A stretch of DNA of 64,000 nt from Closterium sp. Naga37s-1 (GCA_947471745.1 CANJKZ010000977.1:1654501-1718500), one strand, 5' to 3'; shown: positions 12,058 to 24,290, numbered from the stretch's first letter. Notes: generated by a model from the sequence alone, not told the origin. Numbers and translations: made by a program.

Positions 12058-12480
12058 TGCCTTGCTGCTGCTGCTGCTTCCGTTCTGCTGCAGCCTTTTC
12101 TTCTGCTGCAGCCTCATCTGCCATAGCCTTGTCAGCTGCAGCTTTGGCTGCTACAGCCTGACCTGCTACAGCCTGCTTTGCTACAACCTTCTCTGCTGCA
12201 GCCTTTTCTTCTGCTACAGCCTTGTCAGCTGCAGCTTTGGCTGCTACAGCCTGACCTGCTACAGCCTGATTTGCTGCAGCCTGACCTGGTATAGCCTGCT
12301 CTGGTACAGCCTGACCTGCTACAGCCTGCTCTGCTACAACCTTCTCTGCTGCAGCCTTCTCTTCTGCTACAGCCTCATCTGTCACAGCCTTGTCAGCTGC
12401 AGCTTTGGCTGCTACTGCCTGACCTGCTACAGCCTTCTCTTCTGCTCCAGCTTTATCAGCTACAGCCGTCCCCACTGTAG
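12058..12480 (-). repeat. 15-bp-based Ala/Val/Asp repeat in PAZ linker of DCL-A
   Basis: Units such as GCTACAGCCTGACCT encode AVAGQ, AAADK and AVAEEK pentads and hexads upstream of the PAZ-end block. DCL-B has an independent version (36290-36590, ADTAVADKVLADEAV). Confidence 0.8.
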
Positions 12481-12899
12481 CGCTGGCAGGTACAGGCATC
12501 TGCTCCTCCCGCCCTAATTGGACTGCCCTGTTGACGAAATCCCAAGCGTCCACTGAGGTGGGGGGAAGAGCAGGGACGGGGCACTTATAGCGCGCATCAA
12601 AATTCGTCTAGCCTCTCAATTCGACAGCCCTGTTGACGAGATCTAGAGTGTTCACTGAGCGAGGGGTAATGCAAGAGGAATGCACGGGGGATACCAAAGG
12701 GGATACAGGGGGGGAGGAAAGAAAAAAATTGCAAGGTGACGGTGGGGCAGGCAGGGGGTTCCGTGGGAAGGCAGACGAGCAGAGGGGGGGAAAAGGGTAG
12801 GGAGTAGTTTCCTGCAATGGTAAGTCTGGCTGGAGTAAGCAACAGATAGCTCAAACCATGAAACGAAACAAGTACAGGCAAGCACAGGAAAGCGACATG

Positions 12900-13490
12900 G
12901 GGCATATAACGATGCAGTATTAGAGGCACATAAAGAGACACAGTGTCAGTTACATTTGGGTGGTGCCTGTTGCAGCAGCAGTGCATTGCGCAACTCTGGC
13001 TTTGGCATGCAGGTGACTTTTGAGTCGACTCAAAAGGCATATAACGATGCAGTATTAGAGGCACATACAGAGACACAGTGTCGCTTACATTTGGGTGGTG
13101 CCTTCATCAGCAGTGCATTGCGCAGCTCTGGCTTCAGCTGGCATGCAGCGAACAGGGGCTGGTCAGGATGCTGCAGCGATATGCCATACCTGGTGATGCG
13201 TTAGGTAGGGGTGCAAAAGGGTAGAGGGGTAGGGCTATTAGGGGTGAAAGGGACAGGGGCTGGTCAGGATGCTGCAGCGATATGCCGTACCTGGTGATGA
13301 GTTAGGTAGGGGTGCAAAAGGGTCGAGGGGTAGGGATGCAGGGGTAGGGGGTAGGGCTATTAAGTTATACCCCCTACCCCTGTGAAAGGGGCAGGGATTG
13401 GGAATGATCTGGATGTTGCAGCGATATGCCGTGCCTGGAGCGAACAGGGGCTGGTCGGGATGTTGCAGCGATATGCCATACCTGGTGATG
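12900..13490 (-). repeat. PAZ-exon copies in DCL-A with palindrome 13017-13036
   Basis: The exon encoding RYGISLQHPDQPLF is present several times (ends near 13190, 13275, 13430 and 13480). CTTTTGAGTCGACTCAAAAG at 13017-13036 separates two copies of the following segment (GCATATAACGATGCAGTATT). Confidence 0.75.
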
Positions 13491-15936
13491 AGTCAGGTAG
13501 GTGTGTTTACGATCAGGGCTCAGGGTGCAGAAGGGAGGGGTGTAGGGTAGCACAGCAATATAATATGGGTAGCACAGCAATATAATCGGGGTAGCACAGC
13601 AATATAATCTGGGTAGCACAGCAATATAATCTGGGTAGCACAGCAATATAATATGGGTAGCACAACAATATAATCTCTACCTGGTATTTCTTACATTTAT
13701 CAAGAAAAAAGGCCACGGGGTTCGGATCGGGGCTGCGAGTTTAAGCTCCGGTTCTTTTGAGCAAAAGTGTTCATCTTATGAGTTCCGCTTATACGATTGC
13801 AGCAGTGCGTGCGGCAGTGCATGCAGCAGCAGTTGGGACAGCCGAGGGATAAGAATGCTTCACTTGAACAGGGGTGCTGGGTTGGCCGCACTTGCTGGTT
13901 GGGCAGAGAGAGATAATCGAGGGACGGGACATGTCTGCTCTGCACTCACTGATTCTGGAAGCACTGGTTCTAGCAACGTGCCTCCCTGCGGCCCCACAAA
14001 TTCACTCCGTGCTGTCCGCCCCTGCGGGTCCCTCCCCATTAGCCGGTACATCAGACGCGAATGCACCCCCCAGTCCCTCACCCATGCAACACTCACATGG
14101 CAACGAGAGGGGAAAATCGCACTCACTGATTCTGGAAGTACTGTTGGAACGTGCCTCCCTGCAGCCCCACGAACTCACTGCGTGTTGTCCGCCCCTGGGG
14201 GTCCCTCCCCATTAGCTGGTACACCAGACGCGAATGCATCGCACATGCCACCATGCCGTGCAGCTCATGCTCCTCCACAGGCCCACGAGCAGACACGAGC
14301 AGAGGCGTGCTGGCAGGGGCATTGCTTGGAACAGCAGCATCCACACATGCCACCGTGCCATGGAGCTCGTGCTGTTTCACAGGCCCACAAGCGGTCACGA
14401 GCAGGGGCGTGGTAGGGCTACCAGGGGCATTGTGACTAGTCCTGCTGCCGCTGGTGTTTGGATCATCAGCAGCAGCAGCAGCAGCAGTGGTATCAGCAGC
14501 CGCAGCAGCATTAGCATCAGCAGCAGCAGCATTGGTATCAGCAGCAGCAGCAGCAGCATTAGTATCAGCAACAGCAGCACCACCACCATCAAGAACATCG
14601 TTGGTATCAGCGGCATCAACAATCACAGCAGCAGCAGCATTAGCAGCCGCATCATTGTTGTCAGCAGCAGCAGCACTAGTATCAGCAGCAGCAACATCAC
14701 CACCATCAGCAGCAGCAACATCACCACCATCAGCAGCAGCAGCAGCAGCAGCAGCATCACCACCACCACCACCATCAGCACCATCAGCAGGAGCAACAGC
14801 ATCAGCACCACTAGAAGCAGCAGCAGCAGCATCAGCACCACCACCAGCACGAGAAGCACGACGAGCAGCGTGAAGAGCATTATGATAAGCCTCACGATGA
14901 GCGCGGTGTTTCAAAACCGCACTAAACCCTCCCGGACCCAGAGACACCACCCTGTCCACCGTCTCCCAGTCAATCCTCCGCATCAACATGCGCATCATAC
15001 CATCATCCCCTCCCATGCGCATCATACCATCATCCCCTCCCCTGCTCATGCCATCATCCCCTACCCCATGCTCCCCTGCGTCCACCCCTTCACCTTCCTT
15101 GCCAGCATTCGCCTCTATACCTTCCTCCCCTCCCCCATGATTCCCTGTATCCACCCCTTCCCCTTCCTGCCCTCTCCCAACAGCCTTGTGCCAGTCTGCA
15201 ACGGTCCCTCTGCCTCTTTCTTCCACTCCTCCTCCCCCCACCAAGCAGGGCAGTACGAGGCAGTAGTGGGATGCGGTCCAGAACGCTCCAAAAGGGCGCA
15301 CAGCGGTGCTGATGTGTATGGGTGCCTCACCCGCAGCAGTATCGGCCGCAGTTGTGCCAACAACTGGTGCTGCCGCAGCAGATTCAGCTGAAGGAGCGGC
15401 AGATTCAGCTACAGCTATAGAGTCAGCAGCAGGAGCAGCAGCAGCAGCGGCAGCTTGGGCGAGGATGGGAGCATTGTGCATGAGGTCCCATCGATCCAAC
15501 GCCATGCCAAACAGACGCATGTGGTAGCACATGGCGCTGCTCAGCTGAGAGAACAGGGAAGAAGAGAGACAAGTGGGAGCGGGAGTGAGAGTGCGAGTAG
15601 GAGTGGGAGCATAGTCCATGAGGTCCCGTCGATCCAATGCCATGCCGAACAAACGCATGTGGTAGCAAATGGCACTGGTTAGCTGAAGAACATTCGAAAG
15701 TATGAGGACACGAGGGAGATGGGGGAGATGGGAGTGTGAAAGTGGGTGCTCGTGGGTGCAGGTAGGTGCAGGTGGGTGGGAGCATGGTGCATGAGGTCCC
15801 ATCGGTCCAGTGCCATGCCAAACAGGCGCATGTGGTAGCACATGGCACTGCTCGGCTGAGGGAATGGGGAAGAAGAGAGAGAATGCGGACAATGGGGAGA
15901 AGGGGGTGGATGTGGGTGCACAGCTGACACGTGCTG

Positions 15937-17589
15937 CTGAAGCTGGTCGGCTGCGTGGATGCCGATGACGCCGGCGACAAGCAGCACCGGACGAGCACGG
16001 GCGGCTACGTGTTCGTCTACGGAGGGGCCGCGGTCTCCTGGTCGAGCCAGCGCATCAAGTGCGCGACGCTGTCGTCGACCGAGTCAGAGTTTGTGGCGGC
16101 CACTGAAGCCGGCAAGGAGGGACGCCGCCTTCGCTTCCTCCTTGTAGAGTTCCGGCAGCTGGACGCCGGGACGCCGACTGTCCTTCGGGTGGACAACAAG
16201 TCGGCCATCACGGTCGCCGAGGGCATGGGGTTGACGGGCAACCTCAAGCACATGGAGCGGCGACAGGCCTGGCTGCAGCACATGATGAGGCGCGGGAAGT
16301 TCGCGTTGAAGTACATCCCGACCACCGAGCAGCCGGCAGACTTCCGGACAAAGGCGCTGCATTTTCCGGCTTTCAACCGGTGCTCGGTCGCCATCGGACA
16401 ATGTGCAACAGTAGGTGCCGTGCCCTTCTGCACGGCTGGTGCGGTGACGGCGTGCTGTGTGTGGGGTGCACGCCAAGGACGAGTTTTCTCCGTGGAGTAC
16501 TGCCGTGTGGGCTGGGGGCCCAAGCGCTGCAGGGGAGTGTTAACGGGAATGGAGTGTTGGCCCCGCCCTCGCTTGGGCGACGCCGACGTCCTGGTCGGAT
16601 GCACGGGAGAAGCAGCCGACTGTTCGCAGTGAGGGAGCTGCTCGACGGGCTCGTTGAGCTGCAGGGAAAACTGTGGTGTTGCCGTCGACCAGGGGTGCTC
16701 GACGGCCTTCTTCTGCGGGGCAAGTCGACAAGGTGGCCGTCGACCTGCACAAGTCTGTCACGGGGCTGGAGTCGTCGATCAGGGAGCTCAACAGCTGCAG
16801 CTGACTGGGCTGGTCGACGGGTGGTCCGTCGACTAGGAGGGGCAGATCGACGGGGAGGTCTACGGAGCAGTCCGTCGACCTGACATGTGAGCAGCGGTCG
16901 ACGAGGGGAGCTCGGCGATAGCAGCTGACAAAGCTGGTTGACGGAGGGGCCTGTCGACCAGTGTGTTGCTCGGCAGGAGCTGTGGTCGACCAGAGGCACT
17001 TGGTGGGCGACCAGAGCACTTGGTGGTCGACCAGAGGCACTTGGTGGTCGACCAGAGCACAGGGTGGTCGACCAGGTCGACCGGGTAACCTTCTCGGCGA
17101 GTTCGGCGGAGGCACGCGAACGTCGTCGAGGTCGCGGTGACGAAGACGACTTCGGGCTGGTATCCCGAAGTCGATGTGGCTCGTCAGGTGCAGACAACAG
17201 CTGACGGATGCACAGCGGTGCAAGTCGGGCCAATCGTATGCGCGCACCTGCGAGCGTGCGCATTGCTCTCATCTATGTGGCAATGCTGGACAGCCGCACA
17301 GCTGCAGCGTTGGCACGCTGTCGACCTGATGCGTTGGCAGGTCGCCTTTCTGCAGTGCTGGCGCGGCTCCTCTATGCAACGCTGGTAGGCGGTCGACCAT
17401 GCTGTGCTGGCGGTCGACCAGGCTAGCTGCAGGGTTGCTAGGTGCCTGATGTAGTCATTTCTGGCATTGCTTGTTCAATCATTCTGTAATGTGAACTTTG
17501 CCTAGTGAAACTCTTGCCGATTTCTCCCGAGAATGCGCAAGCACTAAGGAACTAAACAAAGCTACGATCACTCCTAGTAGTTCGTGTCA
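15937..17589 (+). mobile_element. Ty1/copia LTR-retrotransposon 3' remnant
   Basis: The RNase H end of a copia polyprotein (STGGYVFVYGGAAVSWSS, SSTESEFVAATEAGKEGRRL, VDNKSAITVAEG) occupies about 15937-16370. A purine-rich run ends at 16537 and a presumed 3' LTR begins TGTTAACGGG at 16538. The LTR's right end is uncertain, perhaps near 17589. The element is broken: only the 3' end remains and its left side abuts truncated DCL-A. With no partner LTR its age cannot be estimated. Confidence 0.8.
16670..17430. repeat. GTCGAC-rich motif cluster inside the copia LTR
   Basis: Dozens of GTCGAC hexamers, many extended to TGGTCGACCA, are spread through the presumed LTR. They could be reiterated promoter elements of the retrotransposon. 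The hexamer equals the core of the TCGA-class palindromes elsewhere in the window, but the flanks differ. Confidence 0.7.
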
Positions 17590-17696
17590 AACCCCCCCCC
17601 CCCCCGTAGTCTAGCTCACTACTTTGTAGAGTGACTCTCCGCAGTATCGAGGTCGGAATATATCCACTCCCAGATGAGCAGTGCGAAACCCCCTTC

Positions 17697-17790
17697 TGGG
17701 GGGCTGGCAGAACTCGCCGGCACTGGGGTTTGAACCCGGATCCTCATCCTTCGGAAGTCCCATTCTACACCTAACCACCGCTATTTTCTA
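17697..17790 (-). other. tRNA-like sequence, possible tRNA-derived SINE fragment
   Basis: The minus strand reads GGTGGTTAGGTGTAGA (box A-like), then GGACTTCCGAAGGAT, then GGGTTCAAACCCC (good box B with stem). Spacing resembles a tRNA promoter, but no clean cloverleaf was built by eye. It overlaps the left terminus of the first MITE. Confidence 0.35.
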
Positions 17791-18128
17791 TCGGTCTATT
17801 TTGACGCCCCACTTGCGCACATGGGTATACACCCTTTATATTATTTTGACGGAGGGTAGTGTGGGACATCATACGTTTTACGCGAGTGATGGTTTCGGCT
17901 CCTAAAATAAATGGAGTGGCGCAATGGGATTCACAACAGCAAAACAGACTTCACACGACCGGCGACCTCACCTCCCGCCCGACTAGAAGTTTTCGACACC
18001 CAGCACCAGGCACCATCCATAGTCCCTAGCTCTATGTTTCTAACTGAGATGGCTGAAAATAGGGAAGGGTACTTATGAAAAGCGGGAACTGTGCGCAGTG
18101 CATACGTGAAATTAGCGGTGGTTAGGTG
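17768..18128. mobile_element. MITE 1, TA target duplication
   Basis: Terminal inverted repeats CACCTAACCACCGCTATTTT (17768-17787) and its complement at 18109-18128 with one mismatch. TA lies at 17766-17767 and 18129-18130. Length 361 bp, non-coding. TA duplication suggests a Tc1/mariner-type mobiliser. Confidence 0.75.
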
Positions 18129-18176
18129 TACTTGACTGGGCCACTTCAGGATGCGGCGCCCTACCCCAAGGAAATA

Positions 18177-18503
18177 CACCTAGTCCGCGGTATTTTAACC
18201 ACGTGAACTGTTTTGCTTCAAACACCCTTTGTTCATTTTCGGGTAAAGAGATGGGCACACAGAGACTTCAAGGCTATTGTTTCGCAGCCAGAAGCATTTC
18301 CTTCTAAAGAAACTCACACTTAGTGCTCCGAAATAGAGGGTGGATCGGCATTGACCAGGTTTTGACTGCCGTCGCCTCACAAAGGGTATGCTAGATTCTA
18401 CCCTCAAAAATTTTTCAAAACTACTCGTATAAAAAAGTTTGACCAAGGAGAAGTACCCTCGCGCGGTTAAGATAGCGGCGGTTAAAATACCGCGGACTAG
18501 GTG
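18177..18503. mobile_element. MITE 2, perfect 24-bp TIRs, TA target duplication
   Basis: Left TIR 18177-18200 starts CACCTAGTCCGCGGTATTTT and ends AACC. The right TIR 18480-18503 is its exact reverse complement, with TA on both sides (18175-18176, 18504-18505). Length 327 bp, non-coding. The TIR start CACCTA is shared with MITE 1, so they belong to related families. Confidence 0.85.
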
Positions 18504-18834
18504 TATGAACCTCGATACCCAGCGAGGCGTGGAAACAAATGGGTAGGCGGGTTACGAACGACACCCGAGGTAATACCAAGGGGGTTTCCCCATAACCTTG
18601 ACCTTAAAGCCGTTGACCCAAATTGCACAAGTTTTAAAAAGTTGACGTGAGGGAGTTTTGGTAGTTTGGGCTTTGGCGAGTGTTTCTGATTTCGTCAAAT
18701 TTGTTTTTTTCGCCAAACCCAGCCAGCCCCTCGTTTTTACCCTTGTGGGTGTGTCAGACCTCGAAAGTTCCAAATTGCAGGTGCGCTTCTTTTCAAAGCT
18801 TGCACAGCCCACTTCTTCAAGTTTTAAAGCCCAA

Positions 18835-19052
18835 GACCTGAATTACAAAAAAGGGAAGGCAAACTGTGCACAGTTTGCCTCCCGAGCCCACAGTTTTTCT
18901 CCCGAGCCTCTCCGGTTACCAGATGACTTCCCGCAGAAAAACAGTGAGTCGTAGAGCAGCACAGGTTCGGTTGGCGAGAGCCCCAACCACTCCCTTAACA
19001 AGAGATAACGGCTGCGGCTGTGCACAGTTTGATTTTTTTGTAATTCAGGTCG
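18835..19052. mobile_element. Inverted-repeat element, class unknown
   Basis: GACCTGAATTACAAAAAA at 18835-18852 is mirrored by TTTTTTTGTAATTCAGGTC ending near 19051. Inside are the palindrome AAACTGTGCACAGTTT and a second GTGCACAGTTT. No coding potential. A related end lies inverted at 24732-24756. Confidence 0.5.
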
Positions 19053-19135
19053 TATGGTACGAGGAACTCCCAGTTTACCAGCAGAGGTAGAACAGAAAGC
19101 CAATAGAGCTGTAGCTTAGTTCACAAAAAAATCTA

Positions 19136-19219
19136 GATTCTGTGCGATGGCCCCGCCTTTTACTCTGCATCGTCGTCGAGATTCTGTGCGATGGCCCCGC
19201 CTTTTACTCTGCATCGTCG
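19136..19219. repeat. 41-bp direct tandem duplication
   Basis: Two adjacent copies of a segment containing TTCTGTGCGATGGCCCCGCC and TTTACTCTGCATCGTCGTCG. No palindrome at the junction. Confidence 0.85.
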
Positions 19220-19479
19220 TCGAACCCCTGCGCGACCGCGCAAAACGCCAGTTTGCCGCATGCATCACCTTCCTCTCCATGGTAGTCAACTACCCGCCGC
19301 CCTGCAGTGACTTCCTGTCCTGCTTGCCGTCATGACCCCATTCCGACGCCCTCAGCTCCAGTTGTAGGGCGCATTCGCCCTACGTTTCCGTCCGCCCTTT
19401 TCCCCTCCCATCGCTTCCTCGTCGACGTCGTCGTGTCCCACAACGGCGGCACTTTTATGTCCCCGATCGCTTCCCCCCA

Positions 19480-20445
19480 CCGTCGCCCACGCTTCCGCCC
19501 ACCGTCGCCCACGCTTCCTCCCACTGTCCCTCACACTTCACCCCACCGTCGCCCACGCTTCCCCCCACCGTCGCCCACGCTTCCCCCCACCGTCGCCCAC
19601 GCTTCCCCCCACCGTCGCCCACTCTTCCCCCCACCGTCGCCCACTCTTCCCCCCACCGCCGCCCACGCTTCCCCCCACCGTCGCCCACTCTTCCCCCCAC
19701 CGTCGCCCACGCTTCCGCCCACCGTTGCCCACCCTCCCCCTCACTGTCATCCACGCTTCCCCTCACCGTCGCTCACGCTTCCCCATCATGTCGCTTACGC
19801 TCCCCCCCACCGTCGCTCATGCTTTCCCCCACCTTCCCCCACTCTTCCTTTCTCATCACCTACGCTTCCTCCCACCGTCGCCCTCGCTTCCTCCCACTCT
19901 CCCTTACACTCCCTCCCACAGTCACCCATGCTTCCCCCCACCGTCCCCCACGCTTCCCCCCACCGTCGCCCACGCTTCCCCCCACCGTCGCCCACGCTTC
20001 CCCCCACCGTCGCCCACGCTTCCCCCCACCGTCGCCCACGCTTCCTCCCACCGTCGCCCACGCTTCCTCCCACTGTCCCTCACACTTCACCCCGCCGTTG
20101 CCCACGCTTCCCCTCACCGTCGCCCACGCTTCCGCCCACCGTCGCCCACGCTTCCCCCACCGTCGCCCACGCTTCCTCCCACTGTCGCTCACACTTCACC
20201 CCGCCGTTGCCCACGCTTCCCCCCACCGTCGCCCACGCTTCCCCGCACCGTCGCCCACGCTTCCCCCCACCGTCGCCCACGCTTCCGCCCACCGTCGCTT
20301 ACGCTCCCCCCCACCGTCGCTCACGCTTTCCCCCACCTTCCCCCACTCTTCCTTTCTCATCGCCTACGCTTCCTCCCACCGCCGCCCTCGCTTCCTCCCA
20401 CTCTCCCTTACACTCCCTCCCACAGTCACCCACGCTTCCCCCCAC
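19480..20445. repeat. 22-bp minisatellite, pyrimidine-rich on plus strand
   Basis: Dozens of variants of CCCACCGTCGCCCACGCTTC plus CC. A later block (20300-20445) repeats an earlier one (19800-19945), so higher-order duplication is present. Open frames here are by-products of the repeat. Confidence 0.9.
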
Positions 20446-20734
20446 CCTTGCACCCTTCTTTCCTTCTCTCTGACTCTCCCTTCCCCACTGCCTGGGTGTG
20501 CGAGGCGAGGAGCATGCTCCGCGGTGCACACGTCCTGCCCCTCACGCTGTGCCCCACACAACCCTATGGCAGCACAGCAAGCTTGAACCAGCCTCCTCCT
20601 CTCTCTTTCACCAACCCCGCTCGCATGGCAGGTGCTGCTGCAGCATTGGAGGAGAATGCTGGGCGCACAGCCGGGGCAGCGCGTGCAGGCGGGAAGTGAG
20701 GAGCGCTGTGCACAAAGGGAAAGGGGGGCGGGGC

Positions 20735-21155
20735 AGGGGAGTGGGGGAGGCGTGGCAGGGGAGTGGGGGAGGCGTGGCAGGGGAGTGGGGGAGGCGTGGC
20801 AGGGGAGTGGGGGAGGCGGGGCAGGGGAGTGGGGGAGGCGGGGCAGGGGAGTGGGGGAGGCGGGGCAGGGGAGTGGGGGAGGCGGGGCAGGGGAGTGGGG
20901 GAGGCGTGGCAGGGGAGTGGGGGAGGCGTGGCAGGGGAGTGGGGGAGGCGTGGCAGGGGAGTGGGGGAGGCGTGGCAGGGGAGTGGGGGAGGCGGGGCAG
21001 GGGAGTGGGGGAGGCGGGGCAGGGGAGTGGGGGAGGCGGGGCAGGGGAGTGGGGGAGGCGGGGCAGGGGAGTGGGGGAGGCGGGGCAGGGGAGTGGGGGA
21101 GGCGGGGCAGGGGAGTGGGGGAGGCGGGGCAGGGGAGTGGGGGTGGCGGGGGCAG
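20735..21155. repeat. 22-bp minisatellite, purine-rich on plus strand
   Basis: About 19 copies of GGGAGTGGGGGAGGCGGGGC plus AG, with GCGTGGC and GCGGGGC variants in runs. Open frames across it on both strands are repeat artefacts. Confidence 0.95.
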
Positions 21156-22390
21156 GAAGCCGTCCCGACTTCCTCTCTCGTCCGCTAATTCGCCTTCTCC
21201 TGTCCGCCCTTCCACTCTCCATTCCTCCCTCCTCTCTTTCTCTCTCTTTCCCTCCACTTCTCCCGTCCGCCCCTCCTCCCAGTCTCCCTCCTCCCTACCA
21301 CTCTCTCACCCACTCTTTCTTTCAATTTTTGAGTCGACTCAAAAATCGACTTTCTCTCTCTTTCCCTCCACTTCTCCCGTCCGCCCCTCCTCCCAGTCTC
21401 CCTCCTCCCTACCACTCTCTCACCCACTCTTTCTTTCATCCTCGTGCCTCTCTTCCACCATGCCGACCTTCTTTTCTAACTGCCACCTTCCGAGCTTCCT
21501 ATAGTCCGCCTTTCCGTCTCACCCACTTGTCCTATCCCTACTTGAATTCCTCACATCCTCTCATCCCCCCTTCTCCCCTTCCACCCTTCCACCCTCCAGC
21601 CCTTGCGCTCATCCTCCCTTCCTCTCATCCTCCCTTCATCTCATCCTCCCGTTCTCTCATCCTCCCATCCTCCCTTTCTTCCTTCCCCCCTCCCTTTCTC
21701 TCTTCCGCCCTTCCTCCTTGTCTCCCTTGCTCATTTTCTCCCTCGGCGCATGCTTATTTTCCCTGCATCCCTCGCTGCCATCCTCCCTTCCTCTCAGCCT
21801 CCACACTTCCTCTCGTCAACCATTCCTCCGCACCCTTCTACCCTGCCACGCCTGTACACTCCTACCTTGTTTGTTTATTCTAGGGGCTTGTTTCTTGTTC
21901 CCTGCCTGCCCTTCCATTGGCATTGCTTTGTATCCTTCCCCGCTGCTTCAACTTTTGGCACAGAAGATTTTGTGGTTCGTGTTTGTGCAGGTCTGTCATG
22001 CATGAAGTTGTGATGTCTTTGCTGTTGGGTGATAGTGGTACAAATAGCGATGCCATGCCATGCCATGATGGTGGATGCTTTTCATGATACAATCATACAA
22101 CACTCTGGGCTTTGGAGCAGCCATGCACATGACCACGACAAAGAAATGCAACAAAGCAAGTTATATTTTTATAAAAGTTGTCAACAGTGGATTATAGAGG
22201 CACAATGCACAAACCTAGGGGGTGGTAACTTTCCATCCCACTCCTGTTGGGACCCATGGTGCCGGGCACCTGTACAAGCATGGTTCTGTGATAGAATGGG
22301 GAGGGAAGAGGGGGTACGGCGAATGAGCGAGGGGTGGAGGTGGGAGGTACAAAGGGCATGTATGGGAGGAGTGGGGACAGGGCAGAAGGG
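21156..22390. other. No recognised gene; pyrimidine-rich DNA with one palindrome-split duplication
   Basis: A roughly 100-bp block (TCTCCCTCCTCCCTACCACT region) is duplicated on both sides of a 22-bp palindrome at 21325-21346 with a TCGA core. The rest is CT-rich and then mixed sequence to 22390 with no product I recognise. Confidence 0.7.
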
Positions 22391-23765
22391 TGAGCGAAGG
22401 GGAAAGAGAGTCAGTAGGGGGGAGAAGGGGGTGAGAAAAGGGGGAAATAGGGTGAGCAGGGAGGAGAAGGGGGTGAGCAAAGGGGAAAATAGAGTGAGCA
22501 GGGAGAAGGGGGTGAGAAAAGGGGGAAATAGAGTGAGCAGGGAGGAGAAGGGGGTGAGCAAAGGGGGAAATAGAGTGAGCAGGGAGGAGAAGGGGATGAG
22601 CAAAGGGGAAAATAGAGTGAGCAGGGAGGAGAAGGGGGTGAGCAAAGGGGGAAATAGAGTGAGCAGGGGGAGGGATTGTGGGGAAAAAGGGTTGAACGAA
22701 GGGGAATATAGAGTAAACAGGGGGGAAAGATAAGTGAGTCCAGGGGGAAAGAGAGAGAGCAGGGGGAGAGAGTGAGCAGGCGGAAAGAGAGCGAGCAGAG
22801 GGGGAGAGAGTGAGCAGGGGGAAAGAGAGAGAGCAGAGGGGGAGAGAGTGAGCAGGCGGAAAGAGAGCGAGCAGAGGGGGAGAGAGTGAGCAGGGGGAAA
22901 GAGAGAGAGCAGAGGGGGAGAGAGTGAGCAGGGGGAAAGAGAGAGAGCAGACGGGGGGAGAGTGAGCAGGGGGAAAGAGAGAGAGCAGAGGGGGGGAGAG
23001 TGAGCAGAGGGGAAAGAGAGTGAGCAGGGAGAAAGAGAGTGAGCAGAGGGGGAGAGAGTGAGCAGGGGGAAAGAGAGAGAGCAGAGGGGGAGAGAGTGAG
23101 CAGGGGGAAAGAGAGTGAGCAGAGGGGGAGAGAGTGAGCAGAGGGGAAAGAGAGTGAGCAAGGGGGGAGAGAGTAAGCAGGGGGGAATAGAGTGAGCAGA
23201 GGGGGAGAGAGAGAGCGTGGGAGTAATGGAGTGAGCCGGGAAAAAGGTGGCGAGCAAAGGGGGAAAGAGAGCGAGAAGGGGGAAAATGGGTGAGAAAGAG
23301 GGAAAGTGGGGTGAGGACAGGGGGAGTGAGCAGGGGGAATGGGAGTGAACAGGAGAGAAGAGAGCGAAGGGGGGAGAAGAGAGTGCACGGGGGAGAAGAG
23401 AGTATGGGGGGGAGAGAGTGAGCAGTGAGCAGGGGGGAAGAGAGTGAGCAGGGGGGAAGAGAGTGAGCAGGGGGAGAGAGAGTGAGCAGGGGGGGAGAGA
23501 GTGAGCAGGGGGGGAAAGAGTGAGCAGGGGGAAAGAGAGTGCACACGGGAGAAGAGAGTAACGGGGGGGGGGGGGGGAAGAGAGTGAGCAGTGAGCAGGG
23601 GGGAAGGGAGTGAGCAGGGGGGAGGAGAGTGAGCAGGGGGAAAGGGTTGAGTGAAGGGGGAAAGAGAGGGGTGAGAACAGGGGGAAAGGGAGTGTACAGG
23701 AGAGAAGAGAGTGAGGGTGGGGAAGAGAGTGAGCGGGGGGGAGAGCGTGAGCAGGAGAGAGTGAA
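22390..23765. repeat. Purine-rich degenerate minisatellite (GTGAGCAGGGGG family)
   Basis: Irregular units of GAGAGTGAGCAGGGGGAAAG type with almost no pyrimidines on the plus strand. Long minus-strand Ser/Pro/Leu frames are artefacts. Confidence 0.9.
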
Positions 23766-23784
23766 CGGCAATGGGAGGGGTAGT

Positions 23785-24290
23785 GAAGGCGACAGGCGGG
23801 AAGCGAGTGCGTCTGGCGGGGAAGAGAAGGTGACGACGGGAGGGGAAGCGAGTGCGGCGGGCGGGGGAAGCGAGAGCGACGGGCGGGGGAAGCGAGTGCG
23901 ACGGGCGGGGGAGGCGAGAGCGACGGGCGGGGGAAGCGAGTGCGACGGGCGGGGGAAGCGAGTGCGACGGGCGGGGGAAGCGAGTGCGACGGGCGGGGAA
24001 GCGAGTGCGACGGGCGGGGAAGCGAGTGTGACGGGCGGGGAAAGCGAGTGCGACGGGCGGGGGAAGGCGACGGGAGGGGGAAAATGAGCGCGACGGGTGG
24101 GGGAGAAGTGAAGGCGACGGCGGAGAGGAAGTGAAGGTGACGACGGGGGGGAAAGTGAGGCGACGGGGGAGGGGAAGTGAAGGCGACGGGGGAGGGGAAG
24201 TGAAGGCGACAGGCGTGGAAAGCGAAGGCGACGGGCGGGGCGAAGGCGACGGGCTGAGGTCGCGAAGGCGACGAGCTGGGGAAGCGATGG
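23785..24290. repeat. 22-bp minisatellite (GCGACGGGCGGGGGAAGCGA type)
   Basis: Tandem units of GCGACGGGCGGGGGAAGCGA plus GT, decaying to the right into GAAGGCGACGGG repeats. It shares a 22-bp period with the two arrays at 19.5 and 20.7 kb but not their sequence. Confidence 0.9.

Noticed and set aside
19307-21883. Long open frames (up to 460 codons) rich in Pro/His/Arg or Gly/Glu
   Set aside because: They follow 22-bp minisatellites in all frames and on both strands; no domain, no splice logic, no conservation.
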